Assembly: GCA_030532815.1 (NCBI GenBank)
Contig: JAUNKI010000061.1
Coordinates: forward strand, 1 to 10,858
Reading direction: 5' to 3'
DNA length: 10,858 nucleotides
DNA from: Leptotrichiaceae bacterium
Lineage (GTDB): Bacteria > Fusobacteriota > Fusobacteriia > Fusobacteriales > Leptotrichiaceae
The translations under genes and the position numbers were made by a program. Shown here piece after piece: positions 1-5,672 of the stretch (the first letter of the stretch is position 1; each line of letters begins with the position of its first letter). The notes under the pieces are model-generated. The model was not told the origin of the DNA. It ran no database searches and worked only from the letters and a program-made list of their open reading frames with translations.

Positions 1-399
1 TTTCTTTTCCCATAATTTTACATCATAATAAATAACCTGAACTTTTCCGTTTTCATCTTCATATATGGAAATTCTCAAAGGAAGCTCAAAAGATATTTTC
101 TGATTTTCCTGCATTAGCAATGTTCCCACTTTAGGATTTCCAAAAATGATAACAGTCGTAGGTCTTAGCTGAAGTTGGACTCCGTCGGCATTTTTCTTGT
201 GATCTACTGTTGAAAAAATTGTAGCTTTTTTTTCTGCAAGTCTACTTTTAATAATTTCAACCGTTTTTTCAAAATCGAATGAACTCTGCTTCCGGATATA
301 TTCTTTTCCGGTACTTTCTTTCATTTCGGATTTTGCATTTGAAAATGTCAGTCCGAAACATAACATTAAAATTAACGGCATTAAAATTTTCTGTGTCAT
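1..399 (-). CDS. DUF302 domain secreted protein, 3' end off the left edge
   Basis: Reading the minus strand from ATG at 397-399 gives an open frame of 133 codons to the window edge. Residues 1-22 look like a Sec signal peptide: Lys4, hydrophobic core ILMPLILMLCFGLTF, and a probable cut after Ser-Asn-Ala22. The mature part carries the DUF302 signature LRPTTVIIFGNPKVGTLLM (78-96), followed by a beta-rich segment ending in IYEDENGKVQVIYYD. The family is usually 130-180 residues including a leader, so only a few codons should be missing. The biochemical role of DUF302 is not established; an envelope or periplasmic location follows from the leader. The start is fixed by AAGGA at 406-410, six bases upstream; two ATGs at 401-406 are out of frame. 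The gene lies 124 bp downstream of the dipeptidase on the same strand, with no convincing terminator between. A weak promoter (TTGATT, 17 bp, TAAAAG with a TG extension, near 446-474) may give it its own transcript. Confidence 0.85.
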   Translation of the reverse strand, partial: MTQKILMPLILMLCFGLTFSNAKSEMKESTGKEYIRKQSSFDFEKTVEIIKSRLAEKKATIFSTVDHKKNADGVQLQLRPTTVIIFGNPKVGTLLMQENQKISFELPLRISIYEDENGKVQVIYYDVKLWEKK

Positions 400-523
400 A
401 CATCATCCTTTCCTTAAATATTTTATTTTTGTTTGATTTAACATACTTTTATCACACAAAGAAAATAAAATCAAGCAAATATGATTATAATGTAAAATAA
501 TATTTTTAAAATATAAATTCAGA

Positions 524-1663
524 CTATTTTTCATTTTTTATAAATCTGTCTATTTCATATAGCGCTATTGCATATATTTCGGTAATTTTTTCAAGATCGT
601 ACAAATCCATCCATTCATCAGGTAAATGTGCTATATTTTTCTGACCCGGAAAGCTCGGACCATAAGCTATAATATTAGGTACTATTTTTGCATAAGTTCC
701 CCCTGTTGTCGTGACAGGTTCCGTATCAAATCCGGTAATGTCATTATAAACTTTCTGCAATATTTTTACATATTCAGATGTCCTGTCATATAATACAGGC
801 TCCCAGTTGGAAACTTCTTCTATTTCCAAATTTTCTGTCAGATACTTTTTTATTAATTCTGTCAGCTGTTTTCCTGTACAATTTCCGGGATAACTCATCA
901 CCCATTCAAAATAGTGTTTATTTTCAGAAATTCCGAATTTATACCCTCTTAGCATCATTTCTCCGAAGGCATCGTCTTTAAAGTTTATTCCCAGTTTCAC
1001 TCCATTATTCGGTGCTGACAATATATAATTATTTACAAAACTGTAAAGTTCCCGTATATGTCCATATTCTACCCATATTCTCACTTTTATTCTTCCTCTT
1101 TCTCCGTATACTACAGGCCATTTACAATCGGGAGTCCATCCGAAAATCGGAGGTTTTTCCTTTTGAAGGTAATATTTCACACAGTTAAACCCCGTTTCCT
1201 CATTTGTGCCGAATACAATTCTGACGGGAACTTTAAAATTTACATTACATTTTTTCAGAACGTACAGTGCATACAAATTTGCAAGAATAGGACCTTTATT
1301 ATCCAGAACTCCCCTCCCGTATATTCTATTATCCTTTATTTCTCCTTTCAACGGCTCGTATTTCCAGCCTGTCCCTATGGGAACCACATCTACATGACCG
1401 AAAATTCCTATATATTTTCCGTTTCCTTCTCCGTATTGTGCATAACCGATTTTATTTTCCATATTCTTTGTATAAAATCCCATTCTTCGGGAAATTTCCA
1501 AAGCCTTGTCGAGAGCAAGACGGGGACCTTCACCGAAAGGAGCATTTTCAGAAGAAAAAGATTCCACACTGTAAATAGATACAAGTTCTTTAAGGGAACT
1601 TACGAGTTCTTTCTGAATTTTTTTTACTTCTTCTGAAATTTCTCTTTTTTTTCCGTTATCCAT
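524..1663 (-). CDS. M20 family dipeptidase, PepV/Sapep-like
   Basis: A 379-residue cytoplasmic zinc peptidase of the M20 family, PepV/Sapep branch, which cleaves dipeptides and short peptides from the amino end. Metal and catalytic motifs are complete: GHVDVVP gives His90 and Asp92 (the catalytic Asp), GRGVLDNKGP gives bridging Asp121, TNEETG gives the Glu155/Glu156 pair, TPDCKWPVVYGERG gives Asp179, and AHLPDEW gives His346 near the end. The TTTGGTYAKIVPN stretch is typical of PepV. PepV proteins are usually about 460-470 residues, so this one is short; the loss appears to lie in the lid domain between about 195 and 300. The start ATG (1661-1663) follows GGAGG located inside the last codons of the upstream asparaginase gene, whose stop is one base away (TAA-A-ATG). 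Translation of the two genes is therefore probably coupled. Exact substrate unknown; peptide or acyl-amino-acid hydrolysis is the safe reading. Confidence 0.9.
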   Translation of the reverse strand: MDNGKKREISEEVKKIQKELVSSLKELVSIYSVESFSSENAPFGEGPRLALDKALEISRRMGFYTKNMENKIGYAQYGEGNGKYIGIFGHVDVVPIGTGWKYEPLKGEIKDNRIYGRGVLDNKGPILANLYALYVLKKCNVNFKVPVRIVFGTNEETGFNCVKYYLQKEKPPIFGWTPDCKWPVVYGERGRIKVRIWVEYGHIRELYSFVNNYILSAPNNGVKLGINFKDDAFGEMMLRGYKFGISENKHYFEWVMSYPGNCTGKQLTELIKKYLTENLEIEEVSNWEPVLYDRTSEYVKILQKVYNDITGFDTEPVTTTGGTYAKIVPNIIAYGPSFPGQKNIAHLPDEWMDLYDLEKITEIYAIALYEIDRFIKNEK

Positions 1664-1664
1664 T

Positions 1665-2621
1665 TTATTTTTCCTCCAGCGGTTCCGTTCTTTTCTTCAT
1701 ATATTCTTCTATCCATTCTTCCGAAGCGAATTCATAGATTGTTTTCCCGTTAATTCTTTTTGCACGGTAAATTTTAACATCTGAAATTTCATTCGCCGCT
1801 ACAAAGGAAAAATTGTCAATATTTGTTGCAACTCCCCATTCTCCTTTACTGTTCATTGCAATAACCGATATATCTCCTATTTTTCCCCTTTTTTTCAACA
1901 TTTTTTTTTCAAATTTGTTTACAGCTTTGTCACAGGCTGTCTGCGGATCGGCTCCTGCTTCCATCAGCCTTACTATTTCGTAGGAGATAATACCTTTCAT
2001 TATGTCTTCTCCCAGCCCCGTGGCACTTGCTCCTCCTATTTCACTATCTGCATACAGTCCGGAGCCTATTATAGGTGAATCTCCCACGCGTCCTTTTCTT
2101 TTCATAAACAGTCCGCTTGTAGATGTTCCCGAAACTATATTTCCGTACATATCCAGACATACCATTCCTACCGTATCATGTCCCGAATAAGGTTTTAAAT
2201 TATAATCGGCAATATCTTTCACTCTGTTTTTATAATGAATCTTTGCTCTGTCCGTAAGCATGTTTTTTCTTTCAAATCCTTCCCTGTGAGCATAAGCTTC
2301 CGCTCCCGTACTTACAAGCATGCTGTTTTCATTAAGTTTGCTCAGCTTCTTTGCTACAGATACGGGATTGGCGAAATCCTTTATGGCACATACCGCTCCG
2401 AAATCAAAATTTGAACCGTCCATATAGGCTGCATCAAGTTCCACTTCCATTTCCTCATTGGGCAGTCCTCCATATCCTACAGATTTATAATAAGGAAAAT
2501 CTTCCACATCCCTTATCGCAGTTTCCAGAGCTTCTCCCGCCTTTTCTTTATTTTTAAGCATTCTTACGGCCTTCTCCAAGCCTTCACGAGCCATACACCA
2601 AGTGGCAATTATTCCCCACAT
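1665..2621 (-). CDS. N4-(beta-N-acetylglucosaminyl)-L-asparaginase / isoaspartyl peptidase type Ntn hydrolase
   Basis: A 318-residue Ntn hydrolase of the aspartylglucosaminidase family (peptidase T2). Such enzymes are made as a precursor that cuts itself before a Thr, which becomes the nucleophile; they release aspartate from GlcNAc-Asn or related beta-aspartyl amides. The cut site is SGHD|TVGMVCLD with nucleophile Thr150. Downstream are GTSTSG (165-170), GRVGDSPIIGSGLYAD (from 177) with the substrate-binding Arg and Asp of the family, and SATGLGED. The alpha part has FPYYKSVGYGGLPNEEMEVE and DAAYMDGSNFDFGA, as in close bacterial homologues. No signal peptide is seen, so the enzyme should act in the cytoplasm, unlike lysosomal or periplasmic relatives. 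ATG at 2619-2621 has GAGGTGA seven bases upstream. The gene is first in a two-gene unit with the M20 dipeptidase. The family is certain; whether the substrate is glycosyl-Asn, isoaspartyl dipeptide or another amide is not. Confidence 0.92.
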   Translation of the reverse strand: MWGIIATWCMAREGLEKAVRMLKNKEKAGEALETAIRDVEDFPYYKSVGYGGLPNEEMEVELDAAYMDGSNFDFGAVCAIKDFANPVSVAKKLSKLNENSMLVSTGAEAYAHREGFERKNMLTDRAKIHYKNRVKDIADYNLKPYSGHDTVGMVCLDMYGNIVSGTSTSGLFMKRKGRVGDSPIIGSGLYADSEIGGASATGLGEDIMKGIISYEIVRLMEAGADPQTACDKAVNKFEKKMLKKRGKIGDISVIAMNSKGEWGVATNIDNFSFVAANEISDVKIYRAKRINGKTIYEFASEEWIEEYMKKRTEPLEEK

Positions 2622-2648
2622 AAAAAATTCACCTCACTTTATAAATTT

Positions 2649-2671
2649 AAAAAACTGTGCTAAAGACAGTT
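2649..2671 (-). terminator. Weak hairpin with T run in the asparaginase leader
   Basis: On the minus strand AACTGT (2666-2671 complement), a seven-base loop and ACAGTT (2653-2658 complement) form a 6-bp stem followed directly by TTTT, six T in a row counting the arm. It ends 13 bases before the GAGGTGA ribosome site. It could end transcripts from the GrdB-like gene, or act as an attenuator in a leader starting at the promoter near 2910. The stem is short and AT-rich, so it would be a weak terminator at best. Confidence 0.35.
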
Positions 2672-2909
2672 CAAAAAAGTAAAAAAATTAAAATTATATT
2701 CAAATCGTTAAATTTTAATCGGTACAAATTAATGTTATGTTCAACTTACAGTAATTTATATTATCTTTTATTCATAAAAATTGTCCCGTATTTATATTTT
2801 CAGATATACTCTAATATTCATTCATAATTCAGACTTGTACTCTAAAATCTAAAATTTATGATATTTTATATATTTTTAATTGGTAGAATTATTAAAAAAC
2901 CTATATTTT

Positions 2910-2939
2910 ATTATTTACAGCTTTTAAAATACCTGTCAA
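2910..2939 (-). promoter_or_regulatory. Probable promoter of the asparaginase-dipeptidase unit
   Basis: On the minus strand a perfect TTGACA (complement of 2934-2939) is followed after 18 bases by AATAAT (complement of 2910-2915), matching five of six bases of the -10 consensus. Transcription would start near 2903 and give a leader of about 280 bases, which is long. The -35 box forms part of a 24-bp inverted repeat at 2934-2957. Confidence 0.45.
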
Positions 2940-2957
2940 AAGTCGGTTATTTTGACA
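2934..2957. repeat. 24-bp inverted repeat, possible operator
   Basis: TGTCAAAA (2934-2941) and TTTTGACA (2950-2957) are perfect inverted copies separated by eight bases. The spacing puts the two half-site centres about 16 bp apart, within the range of dimeric repressors, and one half contains the TTGACA -35 box. No T run follows on the minus strand, so it does not look like a terminator. No regulator gene is in the window to pair it with. Confidence 0.45.
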
Positions 2958-3014
2958 ATTTACAAGTGTATTCTGATTTTAATAATTTCATTTATATTAC
3001 TACATTCTTAAATA

Positions 3015-3533
3015 TCAATATATATAATCGGATATGGAAGCTCTGTCCTCTTTATTATATATGACTTTTATTACTTTTGACATATTTTTCAGAGATTCTC
3101 TCAATCCAACACCGCCTTTTTTAGGCATTTTTACTATCGTTATTTTATTTTTGTATTTTTCAATAATATCTCCATTTTCCTCTGAACATACTACAACAGG
3201 AATACATTCCGTATTCTGTCCGATGTATTCTGCCAGAACAGCTGACATTTGAGCATATCCATAATAATTAAAACAGGGACCGCATAAAAGTATGTTCGCT
3301 TTTACTTTATTCAAAAGACTTTCCATTTTGGACAATACCGTTTCCCTGTTTTCTCTGAAATAACTGTCACTGCAATAAGTCGTTGCCAATACGGAAGCTC
3401 CTATTTCTTTCATATATTCTTCAAACATCATATATGAACCTATTCCTCCTTTTTCCACTGCAAGTTCTACATTTGCATTTTCTTTTCCCCCTGTTCCCGA
3501 CTGTATCTGATCAAAAAATAATACAACTCTCAT
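3015..3533 (-). CDS. GrdB-like protein, N-terminal domain only (glycine/sarcosine/betaine reductase component B family)
   Basis: A 172-residue protein resembling the N-terminal part of GrdB, the selenoprotein subunit of glycine-type reductases. The opening RVVLFFDQIQSGTGGKENANV matches the GrdB start pattern (xNQxxAGxGGEEKAD), and YCSDSYFRENRE and GPCFNYYGYAQ match later conserved blocks. GrdB is about 430 residues with a selenocysteine UxxC site far downstream; none of that half is here, and the TGA stop (3015-3017) is followed by TAG after four codons, so selenocysteine readthrough is unlikely. The protein has five Cys (54, 84, 87, 110, 116), including a CGPC pair at 84-87 where I recall GrdB having AGPA. 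No signal peptide or membrane segment. ATG at 3531-3533 has AAAGGAA seven bases upstream. It lies between the PTS genes and the asparaginase unit, same strand. Function unknown; a thiol-based or ligand-binding role is speculation. Confidence 0.75.
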   Translation of the reverse strand: MRVVLFFDQIQSGTGGKENANVELAVEKGGIGSYMMFEEYMKEIGASVLATTYCSDSYFRENRETVLSKMESLLNKVKANILLCGPCFNYYGYAQMSAVLAEYIGQNTECIPVVVCSEENGDIIEKYKNKITIVKMPKKGGVGLRESLKNMSKVIKVIYNKEDRASISDYIY

Positions 3534-3598
3534 TAATATATTCCTTTCGTGCTTTTTTGGAAAATAGTTTAATAAAAAACTTCTAACATAATTTTTTT

Positions 3599-3636
3599 CC
3601 CGTGAGGGCTCATTGCCGTCCTCACACTCCTGCTAT
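3599..3636. repeat. GTGAGG/CCTCAC hairpin repeat module, copy 1
   Basis: CCCGTGAGG (from 3600) and CCTCACACTC (from 3620) bracket a 12-base loop, with GTGAGG and CCTCAC as inverted arms. The same two bracketing sequences recur at 8483-8651, where a MITE-like element sits between them. It reads as one unit of a dispersed non-coding family. Confidence 0.55.
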
Positions 3637-3686
3637 CGACTACAAAATTTTTTAATCTCAAAATATGAACTATGCTTAGAGTTATC

Positions 3687-3710
3687 CAAACTTTTTTGGA
3701 AAAAAGTTTG
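3687..3710. repeat. Perfect 11-bp hairpin of a short repeat family
   Basis: CAAACTTTTTT (3687-3697) and AAAAAAGTTTG (3700-3710) pair perfectly around GG. A degenerate version with the same downstream context (AGTTT then AAAAAAC) lies at 3551-3580, and an 18-bp perfect palindrome of the same type lies at 6924-6941. It may end transcription weakly in either direction. Confidence 0.5.
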
Positions 3711-3762
3711 ACAAAAAACTGCCAACTCAAATTATTTCTAGCTCAAAAACACTCCCCTCGCT

Positions 3763-3801
3763 AAAAAATCACAAACTCGCTTCGCTCAGACAGTGATTTT
3801 T
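3763..3801. terminator. Long-loop hairpin, possible bidirectional terminator
   Basis: AAAAATCAC (3764-3772) and GTGATTTTT (3793-3801) form a 9-bp stem with a 20-base loop containing CTCGCTTCGCTC. On the minus strand the distal arm ends in six T, so it could stop readthrough from EIIC, about 170 bases after its stop. The same structure may simply be a dispersed repeat; the large loop weakens the terminator reading. Confidence 0.35.
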
Positions 3802-3837
3802 CTTTACGCTCATTCCCATATTTTTTTATTGAAATAA

Positions 3838-3956
3838 TTTGAATGTTGGGGTTTTACTTATATTTTAAGTATATATTTTTATCACTATTATAGTTTAACT
3901 ACACTTTTATTTTAAAACCGTTTGCTTATCTTTTTAGTTCCCCTCAACATTCAAAT
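3838..3956. repeat. Dispersed repeat with terminal inverted repeats, copy 1
   Basis: A 119-bp non-coding unit bounded by TTTGAATGTTG (3838-3848) and its inverted copy CAACATTCAAA (3945-3955), each next to a run of G or C on the inner side. It aligns along its length, same orientation, with 8679-8795, sharing blocks such as TTTTACTTATA, TTTAAGTATATATTT, GTTTAACT-like and TCAACATTCAAAT. Similarity continues about 15 bases beyond the right end. It starts 18 bases after the EIIC stop. No open frame. Confidence 0.7.
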
Positions 3957-3974
3957 TTTACTACATAAAAAACA

Positions 3975-5318
3975 TTAATCAAATGATATATCCTCAAGAG
4001 AAATATCATCAAGGTCATCCTTTTCTTCTATCGGTTTAGTTTCATCCTTTAAATACTGATTATCCAGCACTTTAAAAAACGGATAATAAATTGCACATCC
4101 TAAAGCTACAAGACCTATCTGGAAAAATCCTGCAATTATACTTCCTGTCGATAACCAGCCTGAGAAAAACAACGGTGTCGTCCATGGTAATGATGCTCCC
4201 GTAGTATAAGGTATAATTCCTATTATTGTTGCCGCTGTAGATAAAGTAATATTTACAAGAGGCACTAATAGAAACGGAATTACGATAATCGGATTAAGTA
4301 CTACGGGAAGTCCAAAAATAACCATTTCATTTATTCCGAAAATTCCCGGCACAATGGACAGTTTTCCAAGTTTCTTCATACGTTGGGACTTCCCTGCAAA
4401 CAGCATAAGAAGTACAAGAGAGAGTGTGCTTCCTCCACCGCCGAAATTACCGAAGAAATCTCCGAAAGGTCCCGTAAATATATTAGGCAAAGGCTGTCCC
4501 GCATTAAATGCCGTGAGATTTTCCGTAGTCAGTGCCAGATGTATCGGACCAAAAATAGTGTTCGTGACAGCCGGACCGTTAATACCGAAAAACCAGAATA
4601 GTGTTGACAGGAACTGATAAATAGGCTCAAATATCAGACTTTGTCCAAATCCCATTAACGGTGTCTGTAAAACTTTATATATAAAATCATGTGCGTATTT
4701 ATATTCAGTAAAATTAAATATGAGTCTGACAATGAAAAATGTCAGCATTACAAACATACTCGGTATCAATGCCGCAAAAGAATTTATTACTGCAGGAGGT
4801 ACTCCGTCAGGCAGTTTTATAGTCCAGCCTCTTTCCTTAATTTTCACAAATATTGCTACTGATACCAATGCAGTAATCATGGCAAGAAAAAGTCCCGCAG
4901 AACCTAAGTTACGGAATGCAAATCCTCCGAACGATTTTCCGTCCTGATTTACAAAAAGAGGATGAGACTGAGGACTTAAAATTAGAAACGCCACAAGTGA
5001 TACTGCAGCTCCTGCTATTCCTTCAATACCTCTTGATTTTCCGTAATAATATCCTATCCCTATTACTCCAAGCAGAGCTACCACACCGAATGTGGAATTT
5101 ACAACAGAATCAAGATATCCTTCCCAATTTTCTCCGAAAAATCCCGCTAAAAATTCAGAATATCCCGGAATAGGGAAATTTGCTATAACAAGAAATATTG
5201 AAGCTACTATAATTAACGGGGTAGCTACCAAAAATCCGTCACGAATTGCTGTAAGTACTTTATTGCTGCTTAATTTCACAGCTACAGGTCCTAAAAATTT
5301 TTCAAGTTTCTCAAACAT
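3975..5318 (-). CDS. PTS lactose/cellobiose-family EIIC permease
   Basis: A 447-residue polytopic membrane protein that carries a sugar or sugar-like substrate across the inner membrane for phosphorylation by its EIIB. Hydrophobic segments cover about 25-415. Family marks are LFWFFGINGP (240-249), GDFFGNFGGGGSTLS (286-300), and GINEMVIFGLPVVLNP (328-343), followed by TTGASLPWTTP. The C-terminal tail (about 424-447) is highly acidic. In the crystallised Bacillus ChbC the substrate contacts are His250 and Glu334; here the equivalents are Asn247 and Glu331, the same 84 residues apart, and the usual NEP reads NEM. The substrate is therefore probably not a plain beta-disaccharide, though this is inference. 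ATG at 5316-5318 has AAGGAGAG eight bases upstream, inside the end of EIIB, whose stop is one base away. Third gene of the operon. No matching lactose/cellobiose-type EIIA is in the window. Confidence 0.93.
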   Translation of the reverse strand: MFEKLEKFLGPVAVKLSSNKVLTAIRDGFLVATPLIIVASIFLVIANFPIPGYSEFLAGFFGENWEGYLDSVVNSTFGVVALLGVIGIGYYYGKSRGIEGIAGAAVSLVAFLILSPQSHPLFVNQDGKSFGGFAFRNLGSAGLFLAMITALVSVAIFVKIKERGWTIKLPDGVPPAVINSFAALIPSMFVMLTFFIVRLIFNFTEYKYAHDFIYKVLQTPLMGFGQSLIFEPIYQFLSTLFWFFGINGPAVTNTIFGPIHLALTTENLTAFNAGQPLPNIFTGPFGDFFGNFGGGGSTLSLVLLMLFAGKSQRMKKLGKLSIVPGIFGINEMVIFGLPVVLNPIIVIPFLLVPLVNITLSTAATIIGIIPYTTGASLPWTTPLFFSGWLSTGSIIAGFFQIGLVALGCAIYYPFFKVLDNQYLKDETKPIEEKDDLDDISLEDISFD

Positions 5319-5319
5319 A

Positions 5320-5646
5320 TTATTTACTCTCCTTTTCTTTTAAAATTTTTACTGCTCTTTTCAGAATACGTTCTCCGTCTACATTTCCATAATCTTCCAA
5401 ATCAATGATTGCCACAGGAATTCCCTTAGGTTCATATTTTGATTTTGTTTCTTCAAGTTTAAATTTTACCTGAGGTCCCAGCAGAATAACATCCGGATGA
5501 AGTTCCTCCACCGTAATGTCCAGTTTATGGTCAGGAAAAGCCTTAACTTCAATAGGAAGTTTATAATTATCCGCTACTTCCTGCATTTTCCTTGCGACCA
5601 GACTTGTCGACATTCCCGCATTACAAAATAAATAAATTTTTTTCAT
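5320..5646 (-). CDS. PTS lactose/cellobiose-family EIIB
   Basis: A 108-residue cytoplasmic phosphocarrier that takes phosphate from EIIA and passes it to the substrate bound by EIIC. The active site is in the opening MKKIYLFCNAGMSTSL, with phosphorylated Cys8 and the following P-loop-like NAGMSTS. Later segments (DVILLGPQVKFKLEE, IPVAIIDLEDYGNVDGERIL) match the lactose/cellobiose EIIB fold, and length is normal (about 100-110). ATG at 5644-5646 is preceded by AGGAGGA four bases upstream, a very strong site. It sits 26 bases after the TIM-barrel gene and one base before EIIC, so the three form one operon. The EIIA partner must be encoded elsewhere. Confidence 0.94.
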   Translation of the reverse strand: MKKIYLFCNAGMSTSLVARKMQEVADNYKLPIEVKAFPDHKLDITVEELHPDVILLGPQVKFKLEETKSKYEPKGIPVAIIDLEDYGNVDGERILKRAVKILKEKESK

Positions 5647-5672
5647 AAAATCCTCCTGATAGTTATATTTTT

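Larger units (their letters stand above)
2622..3014. other. 393-bp intergenic region with promoter, dyad and leader hairpin
   Basis: No gene is supported here; reading frames on both strands are short and AT-driven. Frames continuing past the GrdB-like stop (TGA) reach TAG after four codons, so the missing half of GrdB is not present as a remnant. The stretch holds a promoter and a 24-bp dyad on its right side (2910-2957) and a hairpin with a short T run just upstream of the asparaginase ribosome site (2649-2671). A second TATAAT occurs on the minus strand at 2693-2698, but without a usable -35. Confidence 0.6.
3534..3974. repeat. 441-bp intergenic block of stacked repeat modules
   Basis: No gene is visible. 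From left to right it holds a partial hairpin module (3551-3580), a GTGAGG...CCTCAC module (3599-3636), a perfect 11-bp hairpin (3687-3710), a long-loop hairpin (3764-3801) and a dispersed repeat with terminal inverted repeats (3838-3956). The GTGAGG module and the dispersed repeat recur in the gap at 8412-8944. The block splits the PTS genes from the GrdB-like gene. No clear promoter for the latter was found except one inside the dispersed repeat (TTAAAA at 3910-3915, 17 bp, TATAAT at 3887-3892, minus strand), which would give a leader of about 350 bases. Confidence 0.7.

Noticed and set aside
1058..1636. A 192-codon plus-strand frame inside the dipeptidase gene.
   Set aside because: It lies wholly opposite a gene with complete M20 motifs, and its translation is Phe/Ser/Ile-rich antisense sequence without domains or a ribosome site.
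3015..3017. TGA stop of the GrdB-like gene read as selenocysteine, as in GrdB.
   Set aside because: Only four codons follow before TAG, no UxxC context is present, and the GrdB Sec site lies far further into the protein.
3708..3736. Plus-strand TTGACA with a -10-like ATTATT 17 bp later.
   Set aside because: The -10 matches only three of six bases, the -35 lies partly in a repeat hairpin, and no plus-strand gene follows for over 3 kb.
3534..3974. Direct repeats in this block as a CRISPR array.
   Set aside because: The modules differ from each other and are irregularly spaced; there is no repeat-spacer pattern and no cas gene.
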